From Paracoccaceae bacterium (GTDB lineage Bacteria; Pseudomonadota; Alphaproteobacteria; Rhodobacterales; Rhodobacteraceae): a DNA stretch of 64,000 nt. This document shows positions 29,445 to 39,316 of the stretch, piece by piece (within the stretch, counting starts at the first letter, position 1; each line of letters opens with the position of its first letter). Where the stretch lies: assembly GCA_014239455.1 (NCBI GenBank), contig JAAZYV010000018.1:1-64000 (forward strand). The letters are read 5' to 3'. The notes below the pieces were generated by a model. It had not been told where the DNA came from, did no database searches, and was given only the letters and a program-made list of their open reading frames with translations. The position numbers and the translations under genes were made by a program.

Positions 29445-30620
29445 GTGGATAGTATAAGAAGGAAATTTGATTTTACTTCCGAATCTGTTTCAGAGGGACA
29501 TCCTGACAAGGTTTGCGATAGAATTTCTGACTCTATCTTAGACGAGATAATTAGGCATGACCCCAAGGCAAGAGTTGCATGCGAGACATTTGCTACTACC
29601 AACCAGGTTATCATTGGAGGAGAGATTAGTTTTACTAATAAAACTAAAATTGCTGACTTTTCAAGGATGATTTCGGATATTGTGCGTTTAACCGTGAAGG
29701 AAATAGGATATGAACAAGAAGGGTTTCACTGGAAAAACTTGGATGTTGTTAACCTTCTTCATGAGCAGTCCCCTGATATCGCACAGGGCGTGGATCGAGA
29801 TGGAGCAGGAGATCAGGGTATAATGTTTGGATATGCTGTGGATGAAACAGCTGAATTAATGCCCGCTCCGCTCCAGTATTCACAGGCAATTTTAAAACGC
29901 CTAAGCATTGCTAGAAGGAATGAACTCAAAGGGGTACTTGGACCCGATGCTAAATCACAATTAACCATTAGTTATAAAGATGGTAAGCCTAGTTTTATCA
30001 AATCAATTGTAGTTTCAACGCAGCATTTTGATGAAAAATTGTCCTCTGAAGAGATTAAGGATATAATTTCACCCTATGTTAAAGAAGTCGTACCATCTGA
30101 GTGGTTAGTGTCAGAGACAGTATGGCATGTTAACCCTACTGGAAAATTTGTGATTGGGGGACCAGATGGAGATGCAGGACTTACAGGTAGAAAGATTATA
30201 GTAGATACGTATGGAGGTGCCGCCCCGCATGGAGGAGGTGCTTTTTCAGGTAAAGACCCGACTAAAGTAGATAGATCAGCTGCTTACGCAGCAAGGTATC
30301 TGGCAAAAAATATTGTTGCGGCTGGTTTGGCAACAAGATGTGTCTTGCAGCTTTCTTATGCAATAGGGATAGCAGAACCTTTATCAGTTTATGTCAATAC
30401 GTATGGAAGTAATTCTGTTCCAGAAGATAATATTGAGAGAGTAATTAAAGAATGCATGGATCTGAGTCCACAGGGAATAATAGCACACCTTGATTTACTT
30501 AAACCAATATATAGTAGAACGTCCGCCTATGGCCATTTTGGTCAGGAATATACAAAGGACGGACATTTTTCTTGGGAAAAGACCAACCTGGTTGATAATT
30601 TATTGGGAAAAATTATTTAA
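29445..30620 (+). CDS. metK: S-adenosylmethionine synthetase MetK
   Basis: Makes SAM from methionine and ATP. It starts at GTG 29445. Seen: [19 protein letters not shown] at the N terminus, [12 protein letters not shown] near residue 120, and [15 protein letters not shown] near 265. At 391 aa it is complete. The gap to lnt is only 14 bp, so there is no room for a SAM riboswitch; expression must come from upstream. The neighbouring trmB and miaB products use SAM. Confidence 0.97.
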   Translation: MDSIRRKFDFTSESVSEGHPDKVCDRISDSILDEIIRHDPKARVACETFATTNQVIIGGEISFTNKTKIADFSRMISDIVRLTVKEIGYEQEGFHWKNLDVVNLLHEQSPDIAQGVDRDGAGDQGIMFGYAVDETAELMPAPLQYSQAILKRLSIARRNELKGVLGPDAKSQLTISYKDGKPSFIKSIVVSTQHFDEKLSSEEIKDIISPYVKEVVPSEWLVSETVWHVNPTGKFVIGGPDGDAGLTGRKIIVDTYGGAAPHGGGAFSGKDPTKVDRSAAYAARYLAKNIVAAGLATRCVLQLSYAIGIAEPLSVYVNTYGSNSVPEDNIERVIKECMDLSPQGIIAHLDLLKPIYSRTSAYGHFGQEYTKDGHFSWEKTNLVDNLLGKII

Positions 30621-30665
30621 GATCAGTCGTCACCATTACTTGGTACAGCTAAGAATAAGCCCGAA

Positions 30666-31373
30666 ATGACAAACATCACAGCCACCAGTAAGGTTTTTGG
30701 AAGAAGAAAGGGCAAGCGGCTTAGCAGTAGACAAAAAGAAAATATTAAAATTCATTTGTCTAAGTATTCTGTTTTCAAGTCGTGCGCGGAAGGTTCATAT
30801 AAGCTTCAAAAAGTTGATCTGACTAATCTTTTTGGTAATCTTAAAGATTATGAGTTAGAAATAGGATTTGGGATGGGTGATCATTTATTTCAGAAAGCCT
30901 TGGTACAAACTACTACTGGTTTTCTAGGTTGCGAAGTTTTTGAAAATGGGGTAGCCAGTTTGCTCACTAGAATTCGAAACAAGAAACTTAAGAATGTCTT
31001 TATACACCCGGGTAATTGTGTTGATTTGTTAGATAATTTAAGGGGTGCTAAACTAAGCGCTATACATCTTCTCTTTCCTGACCCTTGGCCTAAAAACAAA
31101 CATCATAAGAGAAGATTTTTCACAACGGAAAATATTGACAAAATGTGTTACGCTTTGAAAAAAGGGGGAAGTATATTTGTGGCAACTGATATTGAAGAAT
31201 ATGCAGGTCAAATTAGTTCTAGTATGGAAAAAAGGACTGATTTTAAGGCTGAGAATTACTTGATTAAAGAATTTAAGTCTCCTTTAGGGAGTAAATTTAA
31301 GACCAAATTTGAAAGAAAAGCCTATGCTTTAAATAGAGTTCCTAAATATATGGTATTTAAGAGGGTAGCATAA
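30666..31373 (+). CDS. trmB: tRNA (guanine-N7-)-methyltransferase TrmB
   Basis: Forms m7G46 in tRNA. SAM site ELEIGFGMGDHLF, then FLGCEVFENGVASLL and the family signature LLFPDPWPKNKHHKRRF, with FERKAY near the C terminus. 235 aa. Its last base is the first base of the aroA start (ATGA-type junction), so the two are translationally coupled. Confidence 0.96.
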   Translation: MTNITATSKVFGRRKGKRLSSRQKENIKIHLSKYSVFKSCAEGSYKLQKVDLTNLFGNLKDYELEIGFGMGDHLFQKALVQTTTGFLGCEVFENGVASLLTRIRNKKLKNVFIHPGNCVDLLDNLRGAKLSAIHLLFPDPWPKNKHHKRRFFTTENIDKMCYALKKGGSIFVATDIEEYAGQISSSMEKRTDFKAENYLIKEFKSPLGSKFKTKFERKAYALNRVPKYMVFKRVA

Positions 31374-32725
31374 TGGAAGAAATTCTTGAGTCAATTCAGT
31401 CAAGCCTTTCTCCTGGTTTGAGTGGGGAATTTACCGTCCCTGGTGACAAATCTATTTCTCACCGAGCCTTGATATTAGGGAGTATGACTATAGGGGAAAC
31501 CATAATACACGGACTTTTAGAGTCCGAAGATGTACTTAGTACTGCTAGTGCCATAGATGCCCTTGGTGCTCAAGTTCTTCATAAAAAATCAGGTGTTTGG
31601 TCTATCAAAGGGGTTGGAGTTGGGGGGTTTAAAGAACCAGAAAATGTAATTGATTGTGGGAATTCCGGTACATCTGTTCGCTTACTTATGGGAGCTGTTT
31701 CGACATGCCCTATTAAAGTTATTTTTACTGGAGATAACAGTTTAAGAAAAAGGCCTATGGATCGGGTAGTTTTACCTCTCAAGGAATTTGGAGCCACATT
31801 TTCCACCAATTTTGGTAACAAGTTACCTATCAATGTTGCTGGAAATCAAGAATCCATTCCAATCAGATATGAACTATTAGTTCCATCAGCACAAGTAAAA
31901 TCAGCCATTCTTTTGGCAGGACTAAATGTAAGGGGTCGGACTACCGTAGTAGAGCGGGAAGCATCAAGAGATCACACTGAAAAAATGCTAAAGGCATTTG
32001 GTGTAAAAGTGATTATTGAAAACAAAGATCAATTCTCAGAAATATCAGTTGATGGTTTTTCAAAGCTTAGACCAATTGAGATCAATGTACCAGGTGATAT
32101 CTCTTCCGCTTCTTTTCCTATCGCGGCAGCTTGCATGGTGCCTGGATCTGAAATTTTTATGAAAGATGTAGGGATTAATCCCTTGAGAGACGGATTTTTG
32201 GTTACCCTTGTTGAAATGGGAGCCAACATAAAGATAATGAACAGACGTCAAAATGCGGGGGAGTTGGTTGCAGATATAAGAGTGATCTATTCGCCAAATT
32301 TAACGGGTGTTGAAGTTCCGAAACAAAGATCAGCTAAAATGATCGATGAATACCCGATTTTATCAATGGTGGCAGCGATTGCAAATGGCCCAACAATTAT
32401 GAAAGGTATTAGAGAACTTCGGTATAAAGAGAGTGACAGAATTAATGCTGTTGCAAAAGGCCTGATAGATAGTGGGGTTGATGTCATTGAAGGTGAGGAT
32501 ATGCTGGTTGTTAATGGTAAAAGTAGAAAAAATATTGAGGGAGGTAGCCAAATTCATGCTTCTAATGACCACAGAATAGCCATGTCTTTTGCTTGTTTAG
32601 GTCTCATATCAAAAAAAGGCATTAAAGTGAATGGGGCAACCTCCATCAATACCAGTTTCCCAAACTTTGTTGATTTGATGAATTTGATAGGGGCAATTGT
32701 GATTGTTCCTAAAAGGACAACATGA
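31373..32725 (+). CDS. aroA: 3-phosphoshikimate 1-carboxyvinyltransferase (EPSP synthase)
   Basis: Sixth step of the shikimate pathway. Seen: VPGDKSISHRALILGS with the PEP-binding Lys, DCGNSGTSVRLLMG, LRKRPMDR, SAQVKSAILLAGL, DEYPILSMVAA and RYKESDRINA. 450 aa fits the class. Its stop region pairs with the leader of cmk (see the inverted repeat at 32708-32759). Confidence 0.97.
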   Translation: MEEILESIQSSLSPGLSGEFTVPGDKSISHRALILGSMTIGETIIHGLLESEDVLSTASAIDALGAQVLHKKSGVWSIKGVGVGGFKEPENVIDCGNSGTSVRLLMGAVSTCPIKVIFTGDNSLRKRPMDRVVLPLKEFGATFSTNFGNKLPINVAGNQESIPIRYELLVPSAQVKSAILLAGLNVRGRTTVVEREASRDHTEKMLKAFGVKVIIENKDQFSEISVDGFSKLRPIEINVPGDISSASFPIAAACMVPGSEIFMKDVGINPLRDGFLVTLVEMGANIKIMNRRQNAGELVADIRVIYSPNLTGVEVPKQRSAKMIDEYPILSMVAAIANGPTIMKGIRELRYKESDRINAVAKGLIDSGVDVIEGEDMLVVNGKSRKNIEGGSQIHASNDHRIAMSFACLGLISKKGIKVNGATSINTSFPNFVDLMNLIGAIVIVPKRTT

Positions 32726-32759
32726 TTGGTCTGATGTATAGAGATTATTGTCTTTTAGG
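32708..32759 (+). promoter_or_regulatory. Inverted repeat spanning the aroA stop and the cmk ribosome-binding site
   Basis: CCTAAAAGGACAA (32708-32720, last aroA codons) is complementary, with one bulged base, to TTGTCTTTTAGG (32748-32759). The second arm contains the AGGA that would serve cmk. The aroA stop at 32723-32725 lies just after the first arm, so ribosomes finishing aroA would open the structure. This is a predicted coupling device. Confidence 0.45.
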
Positions 32760-32771
32760 ACGAGAAAAGTC

Positions 32772-33422
32772 GTGAATTTCATAGTTGCTATCGATGGTAC
32801 TGCTGGGTCAGGCAAAGGTACCATAGGAAAGGCTATCTCCCGCCATTATAATTTTAGGTATCTGGATACGGGACTTTTGTATAGAGCTTTAGCTTTCAAT
32901 TTGAGATCCTTTTCTGGTAACTTAGGATCAATTTCGGAAAAAAATATTCTGAAAGCCATACGGGCCATAGATGAAAAAATACTCCAGTTAAAGGAATTAA
33001 GAGAAAACGAATTTGGCGAGAAAGCTAGTCTCATAGCTACCAATCCTTTTGTGCGAAAGGAGCTATTAATTTATCAGAGGAATTTTGCGAGTCAAAATGG
33101 TGGTGCAGTCTTAGACGGGAGGGATATAGGAACCGTGGTTTGCCCAGATGCAAATGTGAAAATTTTTGTTGATGCTATAGAAAGTGTGAGGGCAAGAAGA
33201 AGGGTTAAACAATTTAAGGAACAAAAGTTGGCGATTTCCTATACAGAAGTGCTAGAGGACCTAAGGAAAAGAGATGAGCAAGATAGAAATAGAAAAGTTT
33301 CACCCATGGTTCCAGCAAAAGATGCTCTATTACTTGACTCGTCAAAAATGTCCGTTCAGGACAGCTTAGACATTGTTGTTTTAAGGATAAATGCAGAATT
33401 AAATAAAAATAACATTGAATAG
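32772..33422 (+). CDS. cmk: Cytidylate kinase
   Basis: Phosphorylates CMP/dCMP. P-loop IDGTAGSGKGTIGKAI at the N terminus, YLDTGLLYRA, VLDGRDIGTVVCPDA and RRKVKQF-like RRRVKQFKEQ. I place the start at GTG 32772, which has AGGACGAG about 8-12 bp upstream and gives about 216 aa; the frame extends to TTG 32748. The order aroA-cmk-rpsA is widespread in proteobacteria. Confidence 0.93.
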   Translation: MNFIVAIDGTAGSGKGTIGKAISRHYNFRYLDTGLLYRALAFNLRSFSGNLGSISEKNILKAIRAIDEKILQLKELRENEFGEKASLIATNPFVRKELLIYQRNFASQNGGAVLDGRDIGTVVCPDANVKIFVDAIESVRARRRVKQFKEQKLAISYTEVLEDLRKRDEQDRNRKVSPMVPAKDALLLDSSKMSVQDSLDIVVLRINAELNKNNIE

Positions 33423-33431
33423 TTAGATTTA

Positions 33432-33461
33432 TTCTTTATTAAGTTGTTGTTAAATAAAGAA
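33432..33461 (+). promoter_or_regulatory. Hairpin in the rpsA leader
   Basis: TTCTTTATT (33432-33440) and AATAAAGAA (33453-33461) form a 9-bp AT-rich stem with a 12-nt loop, 37 bp before the rpsA ATG. The stem has no downstream U run, so it is not a terminator. In E. coli, S1 represses its own mRNA through leader hairpins; a similar role here is only a guess. Confidence 0.3.
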
Positions 33462-33498
33462 GATGGGAATCAACTACAATACTAAAAGGGAGAGCTAT

Positions 33499-35193
33499 AT
33501 GTCAGCATCGGCGACAATGGAAGCTTTTGAACAATTATTGAATGAAAGTTTGGAGTCAACCACCCCAAAAGAGGGGGCGGTGGTGAATGGATCCGTAATT
33601 GCAATCGAAGCAGGACAAGCCATTATCGACATCGGTTATAAGATGGAAGGCAGGGTGGATCTCAGGGAATTCTCAACTCCGGGAAAAGAGGATGAAGTTG
33701 TAATAGGAGATCAGGTTGAAGTTTACTTAGAGAGGGTTGAAGGTTCCCGTGGGGAAGCTGTTCTTAGCAGGGAAAAGGCACGGCGTGAAGAAGCATGGGA
33801 TCGGTTAGAAAAAGCTTCTAGTAAGGAGGAGAAGGTAGACGGTGTTATCTTCGGACGAGTGAAAGGCGGTTTCACGGTGGATTTAGGTGGGGCAATAGCT
33901 TTCTTACCTGGTAGTCAAGTAGATGTAAGACCCATTAGGGATACAAATTCTTTGATGCAGGTTTCTCAGCCTTTCCAAATTCTTAAGATGGATAGGCGTC
34001 GTGGAAACATTGTTGTATCCAGACGAGCAATCTTGGAAGAATCAAGAGCAGAGCAACGGGCAGAATTAGTTGGAAATTTGACTGAGGGAAGTGTTGCTGA
34101 TGGAGTGGTTAAAAATATTACTGAGTATGGTGCCTTTATTGATTTAGGTGGGGTGGATGGATTATTACACGTGACGGATATGGCTTGGCGTAGGGTTAAT
34201 CATCCATCTGAATTGTTGAACATAGGTGATACTATAAAGGTTCAGGTCATTAAAATTAATAAGGAAACCCATCGGATCAGTCTTGGGATTAAACAGTTAC
34301 AAGAAGATCCTTGGAGTGATGTTGAGTCAAGGTACCCACTTGGTTCAAATCATACTGGTCGTGTTACAAACATTACAGATTATGGAGCATTTGTTGAGTT
34401 GGAATCCGGAGTAGAAGGACTGGTTCATGTTTCAGAAATGTCTTGGACTAAAAAGAATGTGCATCCAGGTAAGTTGGTTTCAACAAGTCAAGAGCTAGAA
34501 GTAATGGTTTTGGAGATTGATACAGCAAAACGACGTGTTAGTCTTGGCCTCAAACAAACGAAAGGAAACCCGTGGGAAAATTTTGCAGAAGGCCACCCTG
34601 TTGGAAGTCAGGTTGAGGGAGAAATAAAGAATATCACTGAGTTTGGCTTATTTATAGGATTAGATGAAGATATTGACGGCATGGTACATTTAACCGATCT
34701 ACATTGGAGCAAATCTGGGGAAGAGGTACTTGAGGGATTTAAAAAAGGTGAACTAGTCAAGGCTCAAGTTACAGATATTGATATAGAAAAGGAAAGAATT
34801 TCACTTTCTATTAAAGCTTTAGAAAAGGATCCTTTTGCAGATGCCATTGGCGAGCTTAAACGAGGGCAGATAGTGACTGTAACAATAACAAATCTCCAGG
34901 ACAGTGGTGTAGAGGTTGAATTTAATGGTGTTAACTCGTTTATAAGGAGATCTGATTTATCTAGAGACCGAGCTGAACAGAGATCAGATAAATTCGTAGT
35001 AGGAGACAAAGTGGATGCTAGAATTACTAATATTGATAAATCAGGTCGCAAGGTAAATTTCTCTATAAAGGCAAAGGAGATAGCAGAAGAAAAAGAAGCT
35101 GTCCAACAGTATGGGTCTTCCGATTCGGGGGCTTCCTTAGGAGATATTTTAGGAGCGGCCTTAAATAAAGAGGAAAAAGAGGAAAAAAGCTAA
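33499..35193 (+). CDS. rpsA: 30S ribosomal protein S1
   Basis: 564 aa from ATG 33499, which has AAGGGAGAG six bases upstream; the frame extends to 33463. Six S1 RNA-binding domains are recognisable. The later ones carry the hallmark ITEYGAFIDLGG-VDGLLHVTDM, ITDYGAFVELESG-VEGLVHVSEMSW and ITEFGLFIGLDEDIDGMVHLTDL, and the first two are more diverged, as usual. The C-terminal tail is acidic. S1 brings mRNA to the 30S subunit. Confidence 0.97.
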   Translation: MSASATMEAFEQLLNESLESTTPKEGAVVNGSVIAIEAGQAIIDIGYKMEGRVDLREFSTPGKEDEVVIGDQVEVYLERVEGSRGEAVLSREKARREEAWDRLEKASSKEEKVDGVIFGRVKGGFTVDLGGAIAFLPGSQVDVRPIRDTNSLMQVSQPFQILKMDRRRGNIVVSRRAILEESRAEQRAELVGNLTEGSVADGVVKNITEYGAFIDLGGVDGLLHVTDMAWRRVNHPSELLNIGDTIKVQVIKINKETHRISLGIKQLQEDPWSDVESRYPLGSNHTGRVTNITDYGAFVELESGVEGLVHVSEMSWTKKNVHPGKLVSTSQELEVMVLEIDTAKRRVSLGLKQTKGNPWENFAEGHPVGSQVEGEIKNITEFGLFIGLDEDIDGMVHLTDLHWSKSGEEVLEGFKKGELVKAQVTDIDIEKERISLSIKALEKDPFADAIGELKRGQIVTVTITNLQDSGVEVEFNGVNSFIRRSDLSRDRAEQRSDKFVVGDKVDARITNIDKSGRKVNFSIKAKEIAEEKEAVQQYGSSDSGASLGDILGAALNKEEKEEKS

Positions 35194-35399
35194 ACCGTTC
35201 TTACACATGACTTTTGATAGGAATATACGGAAAATAGTGAGGGATTATGTCTCTTAGAAAACTTTTGAAGAATCCTTGGTCTCTTTAGATGATTATTGCC
35301 TGCTTTTTGATTTTTTTTGAAGCCAAGTGTGTTTGATGTAACGTATGATCTTTAAATACTTGATGCCCACAATAATGTAAGACAGTTTTCTATAGCCCG

Positions 35400-35428
35400 T
35401 TGAAAAAAATAAATTATATATATACACT
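35400..35428 (+). promoter_or_regulatory. Possible promoter of ihfB
   Basis: TTGAAA at 35400-35405 and TACACT at 35423-35428 with 17 bp between, inside the 258-bp gap between rpsA and ihfB. A TATACA variant is also present two bases upstream. The AT-richness makes such matches cheap. Apart from this I see no gene in 35194-35451. Confidence 0.35.
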
Positions 35429-35451
35429 AATGAGAAGTTTTGGAGAAATAT

Positions 35452-35730
35452 ATGATTAAGTCTCAACTAGTACAGAAAATTTCAGAAGAAAATCCCCACC
35501 TTTTTCAAAGGGATGTAGAGCGATTGGTTTCGACAGTTTTTAGCGAAATAACTTCAGCGATGTCTTCCGGGAGAAGAATTGAGTTGAGAGGGTTTGGAGC
35601 GTTTTCAGTAAAGCAAAGAAAGCCACGCACTGGTCGAAACCCTAGAACTGGAAGCTGTGTGGAAGTCGAAGAAAAATTTGTTCCTTTTTTTAAATCGGGA
35701 AAGCTTTTAAGAGAAAAATTGAATAAATAG
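35452..35730 (+). CDS. ihfB: Integration host factor subunit beta
   Basis: DNA-bending nucleoid protein that pairs with IHF-alpha. Start ATG 35452 has GGAG 7 bp upstream and gives the standard MIKSQLV N terminus (92 aa). Seen: [28 protein letters not shown], and the DNA-intercalating arm [11 protein letters not shown]. Followed 9 bp later by a LapA-type gene, as in many alphaproteobacteria. Confidence 0.95.
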   Translation: MIKSQLVQKISEENPHLFQRDVERLVSTVFSEITSAMSSGRRIELRGFGAFSVKQRKPRTGRNPRTGSCVEVEEKFVPFFKSGKLLREKLNK

Positions 35731-35739
35731 GACTATTTA

Positions 35740-36081
35740 TTGCTTAGAGTAGCTAAATTTCTTAGTAACTTGGCGCTAATACTGGTAATTGTATGGCTAG
35801 GGGTGTTGAATACACAGCCTGTCACCCTTGTCACTGTTCCTCAGTTATTTGATTTAAGAGAAATAGGGATATTTTCGATTCCATTATTTCTGATAATCAT
35901 CAGTGCTCTTTTTGTTGGATTTCTAATGGGATGTATGACTGAATATATCAGGGCTGGAAAAACAAGAAGGTTTCTAAAGGAAAGAAATAGTAATCTCAAA
36001 GAAAGTAATATGAAATTGAAGAAAACTGAGAAAAATTTGGAATTGGAGGACGATGAAATATTGTCACTCCTGAAGAAATAA
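35740..36081 (+). CDS. LapA/DUF1049-type membrane protein
   Basis: 113 aa starting at TTG 35740. Two hydrophobic segments (about residues 8-25 and 45-66) flank a short loop, followed by a basic, charged coiled-coil tail (KTRRFLKERNSNLKESN). This is the layout of the LapA (DUF1049) family, small inner-membrane proteins linked to LPS assembly in E. coli. Its place between ihfB and trpF supports the call. Confidence 0.8.
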   Translation: MLRVAKFLSNLALILVIVWLGVLNTQPVTLVTVPQLFDLREIGIFSIPLFLIIISALFVGFLMGCMTEYIRAGKTRRFLKERNSNLKESNMKLKKTEKNLELEDDEILSLLKK

Positions 36082-36082
36082 T

Positions 36083-36742
36083 ATGGTTAACATTAAGCTC
36101 TGTGGTTTGAGAGAGCCAAGTCATATCAAAATTGCCTGGGAGTTGGGAGCAAAGTATGTAGGAGTTGTTTTTTTTCAGGATTCGCCAAGATCTTTAACAA
36201 TTGAACATGCTAGGCCTCTTTTGAGATATGCCCCGGAAGGTTTAGTTAAAGTAGGATTAGTTGTAAATCCGGATGACGAACTGATTCGATCAGTATGTAG
36301 TCTTAATTTGGATATGATCCAGCTCCATGGATCAGAAACAATTGAGCGTGTACAAGAAATTAGGAATGCAAGTGGCTTACCTATAATTAAAGCAGTCGGT
36401 TTAGGGGCAAGAGAGGATTTAACTAAAGTCTGTCATTTTGCCAAAGTTGCTGACCAGATATTAATTGATGCAAAACCAAATGCTAATACTAACTTGCCTG
36501 GTGGAAATGGATTAAGTTTTGATTGGGAACTAATTAAGAATAATTCATGGAATTTCCCTTGGTTTCTTGCTGGAGGATTGAACGAAAATAATATAATGGA
36601 AGCCCTCAAGAACACAGATGCTAGGCAGATTGATCTTTCATCTGGAGTAGAAGATAAGGATGGTAGAAAAGATATTAATAAAATAGTAAGATTCATGCAA
36701 AAAGTGAAAGAATATGAGGAATTCCATAGTGCTAGAAAATAA
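36083..36742 (+). CDS. trpF: Phosphoribosylanthranilate isomerase
   Basis: Third dedicated step in tryptophan synthesis. TIM barrel with [12 protein letters not shown] at the N terminus (catalytic Cys), [36 protein letters not shown] and [14 protein letters not shown]. 219 aa. It overlaps the start of trpB by 14-29 bp, depending on the trpB start. Confidence 0.96.
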   Translation: MVNIKLCGLREPSHIKIAWELGAKYVGVVFFQDSPRSLTIEHARPLLRYAPEGLVKVGLVVNPDDELIRSVCSLNLDMIQLHGSETIERVQEIRNASGLPIIKAVGLGAREDLTKVCHFAKVADQILIDAKPNANTNLPGGNGLSFDWELIKNNSWNFPWFLAGGLNENNIMEALKNTDARQIDLSSGVEDKDGRKDINKIVRFMQKVKEYEEFHSARK

Positions 36743-37958
36743 AATTAATTCTTTTGTTGGAGGGCCGGATGAACAAGGTCGTTTTGGGAATTTTGGTGGA
36801 AGATTCGTTTCTGAAACATTGATGCCATTGATACTGGAGTTGGAAAAAGAGTATAATCGGGTTAAAACTGACCAAGATTTCTGGTACGAAATGCAAAGCC
36901 TTTTGAAAGACTATGTAGGTCGACCAAGCCCATTATATTTTTCCGAAGGGCTCACAAGTCATTTGGGTGGCGCAAAAATTTATTTAAAGAGAGATGAACT
37001 CAATCATACAGGAGCACACAAAATAAATAATGTTTTAGGTCAAATTTTGTTAGCTAGACGAATGGGAAAAACTAGGATTATAGCAGAGACTGGGGCCGGA
37101 CAACATGGGGTGGCTACGGCCACGGTGTGTGCTCGATTTGGTCTGAATTGTACAGTATTTATGGGACAAACAGATGTGGAGAGACAAGCTCCCAATGTTT
37201 TCAGAATGAAACTTCTGGGAGCAAAGGTTGTGCCAGTGACTTCTGGACGAGGTACCCTGAAAGATGCAATGAATGAAGCCTTAAGAGACTGGGTAAGTAA
37301 TGTTACTGACACTTTTTATTGTATTGGTACCGTGGCAGGTCCTCATCCTTATCCTGCTATGGTTAGAGATTTTCAATCAATTATTGGAAAAGAGGCCAAA
37401 GAACAGATTTTGGAAAAGGAAGGTCGTTTACCAAATAGTTTAGTGGCTTGTATTGGGGGAGGGTCCAATGCTATGGGACTTTTTTATCCTTTTTTGGAAG
37501 ACAGAGATATAAAAATGTATGGAGTTGAAGCAGGAGGTAAAGGAGTAGATGATACTATGCAACATGCTGCATCCTTAACTGGTGGAAAACCAGGCGTACT
37601 CCACGGTAACAGGACTTATCTTCTTCAGGATGGTGATGGTCAGATTATTGAAGGACATTCTATTTCTGCAGGATTAGATTATCCTGGTATTGGTCCAGAG
37701 CATTCCTATTTACATGATTTAGGTCGAGTAGAATATGTTTCAATAAAAGATGATGAAGCTTTGATGGCATTTCAGCTATGCTGCGAAAAAGAAGGGATAA
37801 TACCTGCATTGGAACCAAGTCATGCGCTAGCTTATGTGGAAAAGATTGCACCCAATCTTCCTCCAGATCATATTATGATCATGAATATGTGTGGTCGGGG
37901 TGACAAAGACATATTTGCTGTTGCAGATGTCTTGGGATTTAAAATCCAAGATTCATGA
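36714..37958 (+). CDS. trpB: Tryptophan synthase beta chain
   Basis: Condenses indole with serine. PLP lysine in [13 protein letters not shown] (about residue 103), [10 protein letters not shown], the glycine-rich phosphate loop [12 protein letters not shown] near 250, and a C-terminal NMCGRGDKD. The start may be ATG 36714 or GTG 36729, the latter with GAGGA in good position. trpA, its partner, is not next to it but 8.4 kb away on the other strand. Confidence 0.97.
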   Translation: MRNSIVLENKINSFVGGPDEQGRFGNFGGRFVSETLMPLILELEKEYNRVKTDQDFWYEMQSLLKDYVGRPSPLYFSEGLTSHLGGAKIYLKRDELNHTGAHKINNVLGQILLARRMGKTRIIAETGAGQHGVATATVCARFGLNCTVFMGQTDVERQAPNVFRMKLLGAKVVPVTSGRGTLKDAMNEALRDWVSNVTDTFYCIGTVAGPHPYPAMVRDFQSIIGKEAKEQILEKEGRLPNSLVACIGGGSNAMGLFYPFLEDRDIKMYGVEAGGKGVDDTMQHAASLTGGKPGVLHGNRTYLLQDGDGQIIEGHSISAGLDYPGIGPEHSYLHDLGRVEYVSIKDDEALMAFQLCCEKEGIIPALEPSHALAYVEKIAPNLPPDHIMIMNMCGRGDKDIFAVADVLGFKIQDS

Positions 37959-37961
37959 TAA

Positions 37962-38519
37962 TCAACTGGTTGAGAAAATTTTTCGACAGCATTCATTAGC
38001 ATTTTTTATCAGATAGGTAATTCCGAGGGAGCATTTTGACAATGCTTGTTTCAAAAGAATTATTTCATCGTCAGAGAACTCACTTAAAACATAATTAGAG
38101 ACGGCATGTGATTGTGGTCTACTGACCCCAATTCTGACCCTTAGAAAACTCGATCCAATTTTCTCATGTATCGATCTCAGGCCATTGTGGCCAGCATGAC
38201 CACCACCCTCTTTCAATTTAATTTTTCCCAGGGTGAGATCTATATCATCGTGCAATATAATAACGTCTTCTATCTTTATTTTATAAAAATTCAAAACTTC
38301 TTGAACGGCAATTCCAGAAAGATTCATATATGTTAGAGGTTTAAGAAAAACGACTTTTTTGTCTTCTATAGTTTGGAAGTTAATCAAGGATTGGAATTTG
38401 TATTGCCAACTATGTGAATTGACCTCATTTGTAATTAGGTCCAAAGCCATAAAACCAGAATTATGCCTAGTTTTTTCATATTTAGTTCCCGGATTTCCAA
38501 GACCTGCAATAAGTTTCAT
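37962..38519 (-). CDS. pth: Peptidyl-tRNA hydrolase
   Basis: Recycles peptidyl-tRNA that drops off ribosomes. Seen: LIAGLGNPGTKYEKTRHNSG with the catalytic His19 and Asn9, FLKPLTYMNLSG, LHDDIDLTLGKIKLKEGGGHAGHNGLRSI, and FLRVRIGVSRP. 185 aa. It ends 3 bp from the trpB stop and follows rplY by 35 bp on the same strand. ychF, its usual neighbour, is at 47.3 kb. Confidence 0.96.
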   Translation of the reverse strand: MKLIAGLGNPGTKYEKTRHNSGFMALDLITNEVNSHSWQYKFQSLINFQTIEDKKVVFLKPLTYMNLSGIAVQEVLNFYKIKIEDVIILHDDIDLTLGKIKLKEGGGHAGHNGLRSIHEKIGSSFLRVRIGVSRPQSHAVSNYVLSEFSDDEIILLKQALSKCSLGITYLIKNANECCRKIFSTS

Positions 38520-38554
38520 CCAGATATAATTAACAAGTGAATTTTGAATTAAAG

Positions 38555-39205
38555 CTATTCGGATTCAGTTTCTTCACTAGTTTCCTCTGTTACCTCTTCT
38601 TCTGCACTTTCTTCCAGCTCATCTTCAGCAGAACGAAGCCCAGATGGGGCTTGAATATTAGCAATAACAAAATCCCTACCAGTGATAGTCGGAGTAGCGC
38701 CTGTTGGAAGTTCAATATTAGAAATATTGATAGTGTCTCCCATTTCAAATTCAATCAGGTCAACAACTAACTCGCTAGGAATTTCTTTGGCGTTTACAAT
38801 CAACTCTACTTCAGGTCTTACAACTGTTAAAACCCCACCTTTTTTGATTCCTGGGCAAATATTTTGATTTTCAAAACGTATAGGAATAAACAAATTTATA
38901 GAGGCATTTTCTGACAATCGCATAAAGTCAATATGAGTCGGAAGATCTTTTACTATATCTTTTTGAACGTCTCGACAGATCACTTTTTCTTTTTGATCAT
39001 TAATCCCCAGATCTATTAGTGTCGACATAAACCGGCCTTTTTTAAGGAGTCTAAGTAATTCATTGAATTTTACCTTAATAGCTTGGGGGGTTTTTTCCCC
39101 ACCATATATTATTCCAGGTACAAAATTATTCTTCCTAAGTGCTCTTGCGGCACCTTTACCCGTTTCATTTCGAGCTTCCACCTGTAAGCTAATATTATCG
39201 GCCAT
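38555..39205 (-). CDS. rplY: 50S ribosomal protein L25 (CTC/TL5 type)
   Basis: 5S rRNA-binding protein. ATG 39205 has AGGAG just upstream and gives 216 aa; the frame extends to 39235. N-terminal L25 domain with EARNETGKGAARALRKNNFVPGIIYGG, then the TL5 beta domain (PIRFENQNICPGIKKGGVL, GDTINISNIELP). A strongly acidic Glu-rich tail ends the protein, typical of alphaproteobacterial CTC proteins. Confidence 0.94.
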   Translation of the reverse strand: MADNISLQVEARNETGKGAARALRKNNFVPGIIYGGEKTPQAIKVKFNELLRLLKKGRFMSTLIDLGINDQKEKVICRDVQKDIVKDLPTHIDFMRLSENASINLFIPIRFENQNICPGIKKGGVLTVVRPEVELIVNAKEIPSELVVDLIEFEMGDTINISNIELPTGATPTITGRDFVIANIQAPSGLRSAEDELEESAEEEVTEETSEETESE

Positions 39206-39316
39206 TTTGTGCTCCTGAGATGCAAAAAATTTCATAAATCATAATTCTCGATGCGTATAGTACAAAACATTAAGAATTGAAAGGTCTTTCTGATACCTCA
39301 TACCCATATACCAATT

